Of a stretch of DNA of 64,000 nucleotides, positions 9,696 to 17,004 are shown one piece after another (the first letter of the stretch is position 1; every line of letters begins with the position of its first letter). This stretch comes from an uncultured Aurantimonas sp. (GTDB lineage Bacteria; Pseudomonadota; Alphaproteobacteria; Rhizobiales; Rhizobiaceae). The notes beneath the pieces are model-generated. The model had not been told where the DNA came from. It worked only from the letters and a program-made list of their open reading frames with translations, and did no database searches. A program made the position numbers and the translations under genes. Where the stretch lies: contig CANKZU010000001.1 in assembly GCA_947488615.1 (NCBI GenBank), positions 186,001 through 250,000 of the forward strand. Direction: 5' to 3'.

Positions 9696-10028
9696 TCAGC
9701 CCTCGACGATCTGGAGAAAGGTCGGCGCGTCGTCCGTTTCGATTTCGACCACCCAGAAGTCCGGGTCGAACCTGGCCTCACGCGCGAAGCGCGCGTCAAG
9801 CGCGGCCTCGTCATCTATCGGTTCCGGCATGAATTGCCGCATGCCGCTGTCGTCGCTGAGGCTTTGAACAGCCGGCCCGAAGAGCTGGATTTCCCCGGCG
9901 CGGTTCCGCGTCACCACGAAGATCGCGCCGGCCGCATCGGCCCCTTTGCGGGCCACAACGGCAAATTCACCCGCGGAGAACAGGCGGCGGACGAGTTGCG
10001 CCACAAAGAGTTCGCTGGTTATGCGCAT
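9696..10028 (-). CDS. DUF1491 family protein
   Basis: A 110-residue protein beginning MRITSELFVAQLVRRLFSAGEFAVVARKGADAAGAIFVVTRNRAG, the typical DUF1491 N-terminus. The ending DFWVVEIETDDAPTFLQIVEG also matches the family (bearing Arg-Phe-Asp-Pro-Asp-Phe-Trp). I start at 10028 because family members begin at MR-S; the track start at 10061 would overlap the upstream gene by 17 bases. Function is unknown. It lies 16 bases downstream of the peptidoglycan-binding gene and is probably cotranscribed with it and the histidine kinase. Confidence 0.85.
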   Translation of the reverse strand: MRITSELFVAQLVRRLFSAGEFAVVARKGADAAGAIFVVTRNRAGEIQLFGPAVQSLSDDSGMRQFMPEPIDDEAALDARFAREARFDPDFWVVEIETDDAPTFLQIVEG

Positions 10029-10044
10029 CGCTACGGCACCGACC

Positions 10045-10854
10045 TCAATCGACTGCGCCAATTTCGATCAGACGCTCGAGAATCCGTGCATCCGGCGAAC
10101 CGGTGACCTCCAGCCCCTCCAGAGCCTCGAAGGTGCGGATGGCAGCCCGGGTCCGCTCACCGGGGATGCCGTCAGACGAGAGTTCGGCGACCTGCGCCGC
10201 CGTCAGGCCAGCCTGGATACGGCGCACGAGTTCGTCCTGGGCGAGCGCGGCGAGGCCGGATTCAGCCAGTCCCTCGGGAATTTCTGCTGAATCGTTGGCC
10301 ATGCCGGGGCTGCCGCCCATCCGCTCGTCGAGGCTGGCGAATTCGTCCGGTCGTCGCGAGGGGTTGGGCGCCTCCGCCGAAGCCTGCCTGATCTGCGCGA
10401 TCAGCAGCGGCGTTGCCGCGCCGTCGGTTGTCAGCCCATGCGTCTTTTGAAAGTCGCGGATCGCCGCTTCCGTCGCCGGACCCGGCTTCCCATCGACCTG
10501 CGCGCGGTAATGGCCGATTGCCGCAAGTCCCGCCTGAACTTCCCGAACAAGCGGAACCGGCATCAATCCTTGCGTGTTCGTCAGACGCGGGCGCTCGATA
10601 CCCTCGCCACCGCCCCGCGTGGCCAGGATCGGGCTGGGGTGCGGTCCGGCCTGGCCATAGATCGCATTACCGGCCATTCCGACGAACAACACGCCGAAGG
10701 CCGTCAGCCCGGCAGAAAGCGCCGGACGCCGCCAGACGCCGGCCGCAGTCGCCGTGACGCCTCGTTTTCCGAACGCCAGAACTCGACCGCCGAAGCTAGG
10801 CCGTGCGCCGCGTCGCGGGGTTTTTCGGTTGGGTTGTCGTTTTTGTACGGGCAT
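10045..10854 (-). CDS. Peptidoglycan-binding-domain membrane protein
   Basis: A 269-residue protein with a basic cytoplasmic N-terminus, one membrane segment (about residues 45-68, LSAGLTAFGVLFVGMAGNAIYG) and two PG_binding_1-like repeats: VREVQAGLAAIGHYRAQVDGKPGPATEAAIRDFQ and a second with AELSSDGIPGERTRAAIRTFEALEGL. It probably tethers the inner membrane to the cell wall. The start overlaps the 3' end of the upstream histidine kinase by 59 bases, an unusually long same-strand overlap; the next in-frame ATG would cut into the membrane segment. Confidence 0.8.
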   Translation of the reverse strand: MPVQKRQPNRKTPRRGARPSFGGRVLAFGKRGVTATAAGVWRRPALSAGLTAFGVLFVGMAGNAIYGQAGPHPSPILATRGGGEGIERPRLTNTQGLMPVPLVREVQAGLAAIGHYRAQVDGKPGPATEAAIRDFQKTHGLTTDGAATPLLIAQIRQASAEAPNPSRRPDEFASLDERMGGSPGMANDSAEIPEGLAESGLAALAQDELVRRIQAGLTAAQVAELSSDGIPGERTRAAIRTFEALEGLEVTGSPDARILERLIEIGAVD

Positions 10855-12712
10855 CGCTGAGTGCTACAATATTTTCCTTGAGAGTCTGTGACTTGTCCGC
10901 TTGTCGGGTGCAGTCGGTCGGCAGGCGCACGGTCACCATGGTGCCGATCCCTGGCTGGCTGCGAATGGTCATGGCACCACCATGCAATTCCGCCAGCCCT
11001 TTCACCAGGGAAAGTCCGAGCCCCGTACCTTGATAGCGACGTGCCGGCCCGGAAGACAGCTGGGTAAAGGGGCGGCCAAGCCGCTCGATATCGGCTTCGG
11101 CGATCCCGATGCCGGTGTCGCTCACCGAAATCTCGATCGCTCCGGCATCGATCTGGCTCTCCAGCGTGATGACGCCCGAATCCGTGAATTTCACCGCGTT
11201 CGACAAGAGGTTCAAAAGTATCTGGTGACAGGCACGCTGGTCGGCGACAATCGTCTCGCCCTGGCAACTGGAGCGCACGTCCAGTCGCAGGCCCTTGCAC
11301 CGCACTTCCTCGCGCACGACGCCGGCCGCAGTGGTGACCGCTTCGTCCATCGAAAACTGTTCGGGCGTCAGTTCGTATCGACCGGCCTCGATCTTGGACA
11401 CGTCGAGCAGCGAGTTCACGACCGACAGCAGATGCTGGCCCGATTGGCGGATGAGGCCGACATATTCCTTCTGCCGTTCGCTCTCGAACCCGCCGAAGAA
11501 TTCTTGATCCAGAATGTCGGAGAAACCGATAATGGCGTTGAGCGGCGTGCGAAGCTCGTGACTGACGGCCGCCAGGAACTGACTCTTGGCGGCGGAGGAT
11601 TGGTGCGCGGCATCGAGCGCCGTCTGCAGTCCCTGGGCCACTTGGCCTTCTTCGACAGCGAGCGTCATGGCGATATGGACGAGAGCCGCCGGATCGTCGG
11701 CCGCCGTGGCGGCAAGGAACCGCATGACGGCCGGCACATATTGTCCGTCCGGACGCCGAAGCCGCGCTTCGACGCAAGAGCCACGGCCGTCAGTCTTGGC
11801 GTCGGCCATCGCCTTCAAGAAGGCGATACGATCGGCCACCAGCACGCTGTCGAGAAGCTGCTGCCCCTGAAGATCCCCGTCATTTTCCGAAAACAGTGTC
11901 CGCGCGCCCTGCGAAGCGAAAACGATCCGTCCCTCGACGTCGAGGCTCAGCATCGCCGCGCCGAATAGCTCGGCGGCATCGACCATCGGAAGAACCGATA
12001 TCCCCGCCGGATGCCCCTCCTGTGCCGGGCGCTTCGCGCTCCTGCGGGCCACGGTTGCGAAATAGACCAGGAACAGCACGGCCGACGCGAGGTCGGCAGG
12101 CTGGATCGTCAGGGCGTTTCCGGGAAGGAACACCGCCACGCAGGCAACGGCCGACGTCGAGCCGGCGAGGCCGAGAGCCAGCATGCGCCGTCCCGCGATG
12201 GCCGCTTCCCCCGGCGCGATCGCCAGCACGAGAAGCCAGGCCGCGAGCGGGGCTTCGACAGCGTAGGCGATCAGCCCGAGTGTTATGGAGAGAAGTGAGC
12301 CGGCAAGCCAGGCGACATGGTCCAGCGCGCCGGTTGCGGAGAGATAGGCGGCGGCGGCCAGAATAAGGCTCGCGATAATCATCGGCGCCGCAACGGCAAG
12401 AGCGCCTGCCTGAAGCACGGCGAGCACCGGCGAAGCGATTGCCATGAGGAGACCGGCGACAATGAGCGCGCCGATCGCGCACCCCTGGAGCCGGCGCTCG
12501 CTTGGAACATGGACCTTAGCCGCAACGAGCTCGTCCAACCGTTCGCGAAGTTGAGACACGGCGCCGGCCGATGCCGCCACTGCCCGACCGTTGTTGGAGG
12601 CCTCTATCATACACGCACTCGCATTCGCCTCGCCGCGCGGGTCCACCATTATGAAGATGCCGGGCCCAGTGGCTTGATCGCGATAATGCGGACCACCGTT
12701 TAAGGAAGCCAT
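10796..12712 (-). CDS. Membrane sensor histidine kinase with PAS domain
   Basis: This 638-residue protein has six to eight hydrophobic N-terminal segments (about residues 75-220), a PAS region (AAMLSLDVEGRIVFASQGARTLF), a HisKA domain with H box SHELRTPLNAIIGFSDIL, and an HATPase with NLLSNAVKF (N), DTGIGI (G1) and GTGLGL (G2). It lacks a receiver domain, so it needs a separate response regulator that is not in this window. Architecture resembles the DivL/PleC-type kinases of alphaproteobacteria, but ligand and partner are unknown. The true start is uncertain: 12712, 12649 and 12610 are all in-frame ATGs without a strong ribosome site. Confidence 0.9.
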   Translation of the reverse strand: MASLNGGPHYRDQATGPGIFIMVDPRGEANASACMIEASNNGRAVAASAGAVSQLRERLDELVAAKVHVPSERRLQGCAIGALIVAGLLMAIASPVLAVLQAGALAVAAPMIIASLILAAAAYLSATGALDHVAWLAGSLLSITLGLIAYAVEAPLAAWLLVLAIAPGEAAIAGRRMLALGLAGSTSAVACVAVFLPGNALTIQPADLASAVLFLVYFATVARRSAKRPAQEGHPAGISVLPMVDAAELFGAAMLSLDVEGRIVFASQGARTLFSENDGDLQGQQLLDSVLVADRIAFLKAMADAKTDGRGSCVEARLRRPDGQYVPAVMRFLAATAADDPAALVHIAMTLAVEEGQVAQGLQTALDAAHQSSAAKSQFLAAVSHELRTPLNAIIGFSDILDQEFFGGFESERQKEYVGLIRQSGQHLLSVVNSLLDVSKIEAGRYELTPEQFSMDEAVTTAAGVVREEVRCKGLRLDVRSSCQGETIVADQRACHQILLNLLSNAVKFTDSGVITLESQIDAGAIEISVSDTGIGIAEADIERLGRPFTQLSSGPARRYQGTGLGLSLVKGLAELHGGAMTIRSQPGIGTMVTVRLPTDCTRQADKSQTLKENIVALSDARTKTTTQPKNPATRRTA

Positions 12713-13031
12713 AAACCATGCCGCCTTCCACGCCGCCTGCGCACAGGATTACCGGCCTGCAGGCAGATTCGGACCTTGATGATTGCCGTTATGGTTAATG
12801 CTTCGCGTCAAGACCGTCGCCCGCTGCCGACACCGCCGCGATTGTGGGGCGGTCATGGCCCGAAAGAAGCTGTGGACAAGCGGCGGGAGCAGCGACCCGT
12901 AAAATTTGAATCAAACATGTCTCGCAGTTTCAACGCAGCCTTTGTCCCCCGCCGGCATTATGCCTTCACGAAACGCAATTTACCGGGCCAAGATAATCGC
13001 CCCTCACCGGCAAGCGTCCAAAGGCAAATCG
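12713..13031. other. Intergenic region between divergent genes
   Basis: About 320 bases between the leftward histidine kinase and the rightward DUF5330 gene. It must hold both promoters. Small ORFs here have no recognisable features. The part around 12895-12930 (taaaatttgaatcaaacatg) is AT-richer and is a plausible promoter zone. Confidence 0.4.
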
Positions 13032-13550
13032 ATGATCCGGTTCATTCTGAAATCAGCGTTCTTTCTCGGCATCGTCGCGATGCTTCTTCCGGGCGGCGGC
13101 CAGGGCGACGAGGCCGGCCGAAATCAGGTCGACATCTTTTCCACCTTTGTCGGCGCCCAGGCGGCGATCGCCGACTTGTCCAGCTTTTGCGACCGGGCAC
13201 CGGCGGCGTGCGATGCGGGCGGCAATCTGGCCCGTTTCGCCGGCGAGCGGATCGGAGACGGAATTGCCCTCGCCTACAATCTCGTCGAGACCGAGCGAGA
13301 TGGCCGTCCCGCCCCCAGGAATTTGGCGGCGTCCCCGCCCTCAGGATATCCGGACTCGATCGTCACCGGCGCGGTCGACCGCACCCTGTCGCTAGCATCA
13401 TCGCGCACAACGGAGGCGAGCCAGCCTGTCGCCATGCCAAGCCTCGATGGGCCGCCGAACGCGCGACATGTCGTGCTTCCTTCCGCCGCGATCCCCGGAC
13501 ACGCCCGCCTATCGCGCCTGCCGATCCCGCGTTCGGCGCCCCGCACCTGA
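13032..13550 (+). CDS. DUF5330 domain protein, exported
   Basis: A 172-residue protein starting MIRFILKSAFFLGIVAMLLPGG, a signal peptide or anchor typical of DUF5330. The domain follows with DIFSTFVGAQAAIADLSSFCDRAPAACDAGG, with two cysteines, and ARFAGERIGDGIALAYNLV. The start at 13032 is chosen because it opens with the signal; the track ORF adds 42 upstream residues. The Pro/Ser/Arg-rich C-terminus is low complexity. Function unknown. It is transcribed towards sufE but a repeat and 190 bases separate them. Confidence 0.78.
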   Translation: MIRFILKSAFFLGIVAMLLPGGGQGDEAGRNQVDIFSTFVGAQAAIADLSSFCDRAPAACDAGGNLARFAGERIGDGIALAYNLVETERDGRPAPRNLAASPPSGYPDSIVTGAVDRTLSLASSRTTEASQPVAMPSLDGPPNARHVVLPSAAIPGHARLSRLPIPRSAPRT

Positions 13551-13589
13551 CATCAGCGTCCCGTAGCCTTATATCGAGCGTGCCGCCGG

Positions 13590-13720
13590 ACAAGGACGGC
13601 ACCTCGCGCGGGATGAGGACAAGTGGGGACCGGTTGCCCCGCTCGCATTCCGCCCTGACTGACTGGAACCGAACATGGTCATGACATCGGATCGAATCGA
13701 TCCTATGTCATCGTGATCGA
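13590..13720. repeat. Dispersed intergenic repeat, copy 2
   Basis: This matches the copy at 6807-6938 in the same orientation, including acctcgcgcgg-atgagga, actgactggaaccgaac and the palindromic arm catgacatcggatcgaatcgatcctatgtcatcgtgatc. The inverted arms (atgacatcggatcg / cgatcctatgtcat) can fold into a hairpin in the leader of sufE. Confidence 0.7.
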
Positions 13721-13739
13721 GGGCCGCTCGGGAGAAAGA

Positions 13740-14162
13740 ATGCCGACGATCGAAGACATCACCGCCGATTTCGAGTTTCTCGACGATTGGGAAGATCGCT
13801 ACCGCTACCTGATCGAACTCGGGCGTTCGCTGCCGACCATACCGGAGGCTGAACTCAACGAGGCCAACAAGGTCCGCGGCTGCGTCAGTCAGGTTTGGCT
13901 GATCAGTCGAACCGACGATGCCAGCCCGCCCCATCTGTCGTTCCTCGGTGAATCCGACGCCCATATCGTTCGCGGTCTTGTCGCCATCGCCCTTGCGCTT
14001 TTCTCCGGTCGGACTGCGCCCGAGATTCTGGAGGCCGATGCCGAGGCGACCTTCGCGCGACTGGGGTTGCAGGACCATCTGACACCGCAGCGCTCCAACG
14101 GTCTGCGTTCGATGGTTGCGCGGATCAAGGACGACGCGCGGCAGGCGCTCGCCGCCGCTTGA
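13740..14162 (+). CDS. SufE family cysteine desulfuration protein
   Basis: SufE accepts sulfur from the SufS cysteine desulfurase for Fe-S cluster assembly. The 140-residue product starts MPTIEDITADFEFLDDWEDRYRYLIELGR, and the catalytic cysteine lies in NKVRGCVSQVWL (about residue 50). The HIVRGLVAIALALFSGRT segment also matches the family. The ATG at 13740 follows GGAGAAAG and is preferred to the track start at 13713. The remaining suf genes are not in the window. Confidence 0.92.
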   Translation: MPTIEDITADFEFLDDWEDRYRYLIELGRSLPTIPEAELNEANKVRGCVSQVWLISRTDDASPPHLSFLGESDAHIVRGLVAIALALFSGRTAPEILEADAEATFARLGLQDHLTPQRSNGLRSMVARIKDDARQALAAA

Positions 14163-14198
14163 GCCTCACCGCCACTCGTTGCGCCGGGTGCCGAAGAC

Positions 14199-14699
14199 TC
14201 ACCCGCCGTCGATCGACGGGCGGTAATCCTCTGTTCCCCATTGCCGGATGCGCGAAGGCCGTAAACGGTCGGTGCCGACTAGCCCGTAATGGCGAGCCAG
14301 AACGCCGAGGCCGGCTTTCAGCAGTAGTTTGGCTGAGCGTGCGGGCCATTGCCGTTCCCGCTCAACGGTTTCCAGCCCCTTCAGGAAACAGCAAATGTCG
14401 ACGAGAACGCCCGCGAGTTCCGGTCCGACAGCCTTGATCGCGGCATTGACCCGTTGCCGCGCGTCGATCGCCGAGTCCGACAAATCGCCCGCACCGCACC
14501 GCCTCCCCTTCTCGCGGAGCTGGGCGTCCCAACGTTGCGTGACCCCGGGCATCAACTGACCGCGCGTGAAATCGACCCGCAGCCGCTCGCCGGCCAGCGC
14601 TTCCGCTTCGGCCAGGAACGGCTCGCCGCCTTTGCCGCGTCGCTGGGCCAGCCGCGCCAACGGGGACTCGTTTGGATTGTAGCCCGCAAAGGCCGCCAT
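14199..14699 (-). CDS. DUF6456 domain protein
   Basis: A 166-residue protein starting MAAFAGYNPNESPLARLAQRRGKGGEPFLAEAEALAGERLRVDFTRGQLMPGVTQRW, typical of the alphaproteobacterial DUF6456 family. The C-terminal part (VDICCFLKGLETVERERQWPARSAKLLLKAGLGVLARHYG) is helical and resembles a DNA-binding or replication-associated helical bundle. Its ATG shares one base with the stop of the upstream DnaA-C-like regulator, so the two are coupled and probably act together. The track start far upstream at 15101 is a shadow of that gene. Confidence 0.82.
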   Translation of the reverse strand: MAAFAGYNPNESPLARLAQRRGKGGEPFLAEAEALAGERLRVDFTRGQLMPGVTQRWDAQLREKGRRCGAGDLSDSAIDARQRVNAAIKAVGPELAGVLVDICCFLKGLETVERERQWPARSAKLLLKAGLGVLARHYGLVGTDRLRPSRIRQWGTEDYRPSIDGG

Positions 14700-15160
14700 C
14701 AGGCGTCTCCCCGCACACATCCCCGATCGCATGTTTCGAGCGCCGCGCGGACCGCGTGTGCCAAGCCTTCCAAGCGCTCGACAGCGGAATCGAACGCCTG
14801 ATCGTCGCGTCGATCCTCGATGCGGCGGATGGCATAGGCGATCGTCGTGCGGTCGCGCCCGAACCCCTCGGCCATCGCGGACAAGGGAATCTGGAAGGCG
14901 ACATGGGCCAGATACATGGCGACGTGCCGGGCCTCGCAGACGCTGGCGATCGCTCGACCCGGCCGCTCGATCTCCCGCACGGGGATGGCGAAGAAGGCGC
15001 CGGCGATTTCCCTTGCCAGCCGGCAGGTGCGCGAAACCGCCTGGTGATCGATCCCGGTGACGGGGCTGGCCTCGGCTTTCCCCCGCCCCGCATCGCCGCA
15101 AGCGACGGGTGCCGGAGGGAGCGGTCGGGTGGAAGCCCGGTCTGCGGAAAAGGACTGCAT
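14699..15160 (-). CDS. Helix-turn-helix protein with DnaA C-terminal-like domain
   Basis: A 153-residue protein whose C-terminal half resembles the DNA-binding domain IV of DnaA: CEARHVAMYLAHVAFQIPLSAMAEGFGRDRTTIAYAIRRIED, with the GRDRTT(I)AYA pattern of the DnaA signature. It lacks an AAA+ domain, so it is a regulator rather than the initiator. Start 15160 has a strong AGGAGGTC box 8 bases upstream; the track start at 15214 is rejected. The IS1595-type element begins about 155 bases upstream of its start and may have changed its promoter context. Confidence 0.85.
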   Translation of the reverse strand: MQSFSADRASTRPLPPAPVACGDAGRGKAEASPVTGIDHQAVSRTCRLAREIAGAFFAIPVREIERPGRAIASVCEARHVAMYLAHVAFQIPLSAMAEGFGRDRTTIAYAIRRIEDRRDDQAFDSAVERLEGLAHAVRAALETCDRGCVRGDA

Positions 15161-15306
15161 CGCGTTTGACCTCCTGTTGGCGGCGACCATCCGTCTATAG
15201 GTCATTGCTGCCAAAAGGGGAAATAATTCCTATTTTATTCAGCGATACTGATCGAAACCCGCATAATTTTCGGATATTCTGACTTTTCGCCGCCTTAGAA
15301 AAAAGG

Positions 15307-15314
15307 ATTTTATC
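15307..15314. repeat. Target-site duplication, left copy (ATTTTATC)
   Basis: The 8-base sequence ATTTTATC directly precedes the left inverted repeat and recurs at 18039-18046 right after the right inverted repeat. Eight-base AT-rich duplications are usual for IS1595-family insertions. Confidence 0.85.
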
Positions 15315-15339
15315 CCCAATTATATACTTGAGAAAGCAG
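15315..15339 (+). repeat. Left terminal inverted repeat of the IS1595-type element
   Basis: Twenty-five bases beginning CCCAATTATATAC and ending AAAGCAG. It pairs with the reverse complement of 18014-18038 with mismatches only at positions 14 and 18. The first passenger ORF starts only five bases inside this repeat. Confidence 0.88.
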
Positions 15340-15344
15340 AATCG

Positions 15345-15536
15345 ATGTGCGAGGGTGATTCTCGACAGGCCGGCATTGAAAGAGCTGAGGAAATAGAGGT
15401 TACTCCGCCTATGATCGGTGCTGGAAAGCGCGTTCTTGATGAGTGGGGCCTAGCGGATGATTTAGCGGCGGTGGATATTGGATTTTTGACCGAAATATAT
15501 CGTGCCATGCATCGCGCTTCTGCTGATGTTTGTTGA
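15345..15536 (+). CDS. Small passenger protein, hypothetical (phage-like)
   Basis: A 63-residue ORF starting MCEGDSRQAGIERAEEIEVTPPMIGAGKRVLDEWG and ending FLTEIYRAMHRAS. The VTPxMIxAG...L...IYRAM pattern resembles short uncharacterised proteins common in alphaproteobacterial phages and mobile elements. It begins just inside the left inverted repeat. Its 3' part overlaps, on the opposite strand, the end of the HEPN-like passenger gene by 128 bases. Function unknown; I rate it probably real because of the family-like pattern. Confidence 0.6.
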   Translation: MCEGDSRQAGIERAEEIEVTPPMIGAGKRVLDEWGLADDLAAVDIGFLTEIYRAMHRASADVC

Positions 15537-16089
15537 CCACTTCGTTTCCTGCGATGTAATTTTCGTAGCTCTGAAAAAGTTCCGAAAGAAATAGAAGAAG
15601 CAATTTTTGCGCAATCATCGTTTTCGTTTCGATGAAGCCATAGTGTTCGGGTCCGTTTTTTCGAAACGACTTAATGTCCATTTTTGATCGCGTTTCCGAT
15701 TGTTGTTTTTCCTTTTGGGTTGAGAGGGCAAAAGTCACCCCTTCCTTAGTCCAGAACCTAACTACGATATAATGTACGACCTTATTACGAAATGAGGTTG
15801 CCTTTGATGTCTTCTCCAGTAGCGACTTGTAGAACGGTTCGGTTCCGGACCACCTGGAATGCTGCAAGGCCGACTCCAGTATGTTGTTTCTAGTGGATGC
15901 ATTCGAGACGCTGAAAAGGACGGCATTAGCGAGGCTCGGATCGCAGGGCATGGCGTGCGCGAGAAGGTCAGCCATCGCCATCTCTAAGTGAGCGTAACTG
16001 TCGATGTATTCGCTCCGCGCTACCTGAAAACGGGTGTAGGCTTGCTGGATTTCTTCGACCGTCATCGAATTTTGAGGAGTGTCCGGCAT
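15409..16089 (-). CDS. Passenger protein with HEPN-like motif, hypothetical
   Basis: A 226-residue, all-helical-looking protein with AT-rich codon use unlike its neighbours. Helices EYIDSYAHLEMAMADLLAHAM and STRNNILESALQ are followed by KATSFRNKVVHYIVV, which fits the Rx4H motif (Arg-Asn...His) of HEPN ribonucleases and sensors. The Lys-rich C-terminal half has no motif I recognise. HEPN proteins are frequent in toxin and defence systems, but catalytic activity is inference. I start at ATG 16089, which has GAGG 9 bases upstream; this codon overlaps the start codon of the divergent small gene (shared CATG). Confidence 0.65.
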   Translation of the reverse strand: MPDTPQNSMTVEEIQQAYTRFQVARSEYIDSYAHLEMAMADLLAHAMPCDPSLANAVLFSVSNASTRNNILESALQHSRWSGTEPFYKSLLEKTSKATSFRNKVVHYIVVRFWTKEGVTFALSTQKEKQQSETRSKMDIKSFRKNGPEHYGFIETKTMIAQKLLLLFLSELFQSYENYIAGNEVVNKHQQKRDAWHDIFRSKIQYPPPLNHPLGPTHQERAFQHRS

Positions 16090-16237
16090 GTCAGAACCTC
16101 GGGACAATAAGAATCAGGATAAAGGCGACGAGGTTCTTCGCCGCCTGCTGAAGACCCCGCCCCATCCGAAGACCGGGAAGGGCGAGAAGCCAGCCAAAGA
16201 GGAAAAGCCGAATGAGCTTAGCCATGATGGACGATAA
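16088..16237 (+). CDS. Small passenger protein A (TPP-PK repeat family)
   Basis: Not in the ORF track because it is short. It encodes 49 residues: MSEPRDNKNQDKGDEVLRRLLKTPPHPKTGKG..., ending in a Lys/Glu-rich tail. A strong ribosome site GAGGAG lies 8-9 bases upstream. It is a close paralogue of the next ORF: both share (D)xVL(R/K)RLL(K/E)TPPxPK. It overlaps the downstream paralogue by 26 bases. The LLxTPPxPK motif recalls short antitoxin-like proteins of alphaproteobacteria, but this is only a resemblance. Confidence 0.6.
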   Translation: MSEPRDNKNQDKGDEVLRRLLKTPPHPKTGKGEKPAKEEKPNELSHDGR

Positions 16238-16358
16238 CTCGGATGACCAAAAACGGGACCAGGTTCTAAAGCGCCTTCTCGAAACGCCTCCCCAGCCTAA
16301 GGGCGGGAAGCCGGAGAAGGAAGGCGAGACGAAGCCGAAGAAGGATGTCCGAAAATGA
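16212..16358 (+). CDS. Small passenger protein B (paralogue of protein A)
   Basis: A 48-residue ORF absent from the track: MSLAMMDDNSDDQKRDQVLKRLLETPPQPKGGKPEK... with a Lys-rich end. An internal start MDDNSDDQ is also possible. It shares the VLxRLLxTPPxPK core with protein A, so the pair looks like a tandem duplication. Its stop overlaps the ATG of the next ORF by 4 bases (ATGA), so the three plus-strand genes form a coupled mini-operon. Confidence 0.6.
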   Translation: MSLAMMDDNSDDQKRDQVLKRLLETPPQPKGGKPEKEGETKPKKDVRK

Positions 16359-16582
16359 GCTTCATGCAACGCGAGATTGAACGCCTCAACAGCGCCATCA
16401 ATTCTGGTTTGGGCGAACGCTCGGAACTGTATGCCGCCCAGCAGGCCCTTTCGTGGGCAATGGAGCCGGGCGGCATCAAGTCACCTTATGCGATGATTAT
16501 GGGCACTCGGGTAAACTCAGAAGATTGTTTGGCTCATCCCCATCAGCCTCCGTCTTCAGATACTTGTTCCCAAATCGGCTGA
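16355..16582 (+). CDS. Small passenger protein C, hypothetical
   Basis: A 75-residue ORF: MSFMQREIERLNSAINSGLGERSELYAAQQALSWAMEPGGIKSPYAMIMGT, followed by GNSEDC-like and PPSSDTC segments. The pattern (ELYAAQQALxWAxEPxGxxSP) recurs in small alphaproteobacterial mobile-element proteins. It is translationally coupled to protein B through an ATGA overlap. Its last 86 bases are antisense to the end of the convergent DUF3892 gene. Function unknown. Confidence 0.6.
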   Translation: MSFMQREIERLNSAINSGLGERSELYAAQQALSWAMEPGGIKSPYAMIMGTRVNSEDCLAHPHQPPSSDTCSQIG

Positions 16583-16778
16583 CGGCGACGACGACCCGAA
16601 CTCGATCGCCGCTTGGGCGATCGACGTAGAAATCCCATTCGCTGCGCTCTATTTTGCCTATTGCATCAGCAAGGGTGAGCTTCCACTGGGAACTGGCGAA
16701 CCCGCCGACATGTGTGATGGCGTGATATGCGTCTACCCGTGGATTTTTGTTGATGCATTTGATCTGCGCGGTGTTCAT
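16497..16778 (-). CDS. DUF3892 domain protein (passenger gene)
   Basis: A 93-residue protein with the full DUF3892 pattern: IKCINKNPRVDAYHAITHVGG, W...TLADAIGKIERSEWDFYVD and the terminal KYLKTEADGDEPNNLLSLPECP. This domain is small, widespread and of unknown function. It is convergent with the small protein C gene and overlaps its 3' end. It lies in the inserted element, between the small genes and the transposase. Confidence 0.82.
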   Translation of the reverse strand: MNTAQIKCINKNPRVDAYHAITHVGGFASSQWKLTLADAIGKIERSEWDFYVDRPSGDRVRVVVAVSRFGNKYLKTEADGDEPNNLLSLPECP

Positions 16779-17004
16779 GCTGTTGATGTCCTGTGATGAT
16801 CGCCACAGGAGGGATTGCAGAAACCGACGACTCAGCTATGGTCCGAAGCGTGATCATGAGAAGCCCTCCAACGGCTTCGTTTCGAAGATGGCGACGGTCT
16901 GAACCACCGTCGCCATTTCGCATTGCGGACTGATTCTAGGTTGCAAAGCAAGTCTTAACTACGACTTACCTTTGCGTATCCACCAGAGTCTTCGCGCTTT
17001 CTGC
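16779..17004. other. Intergenic region inside the IS1595-type element
   Basis: About 225 bases between the DUF3892 gene and the transposase 3' end. It contains a short inverted pair (gatggcgacggt...accgtcgccat at about 16888-16915) that can form a hairpin with a following tttcg and may terminate transcription of the leftward transposase gene. No ORF is supported. Confidence 0.45.
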
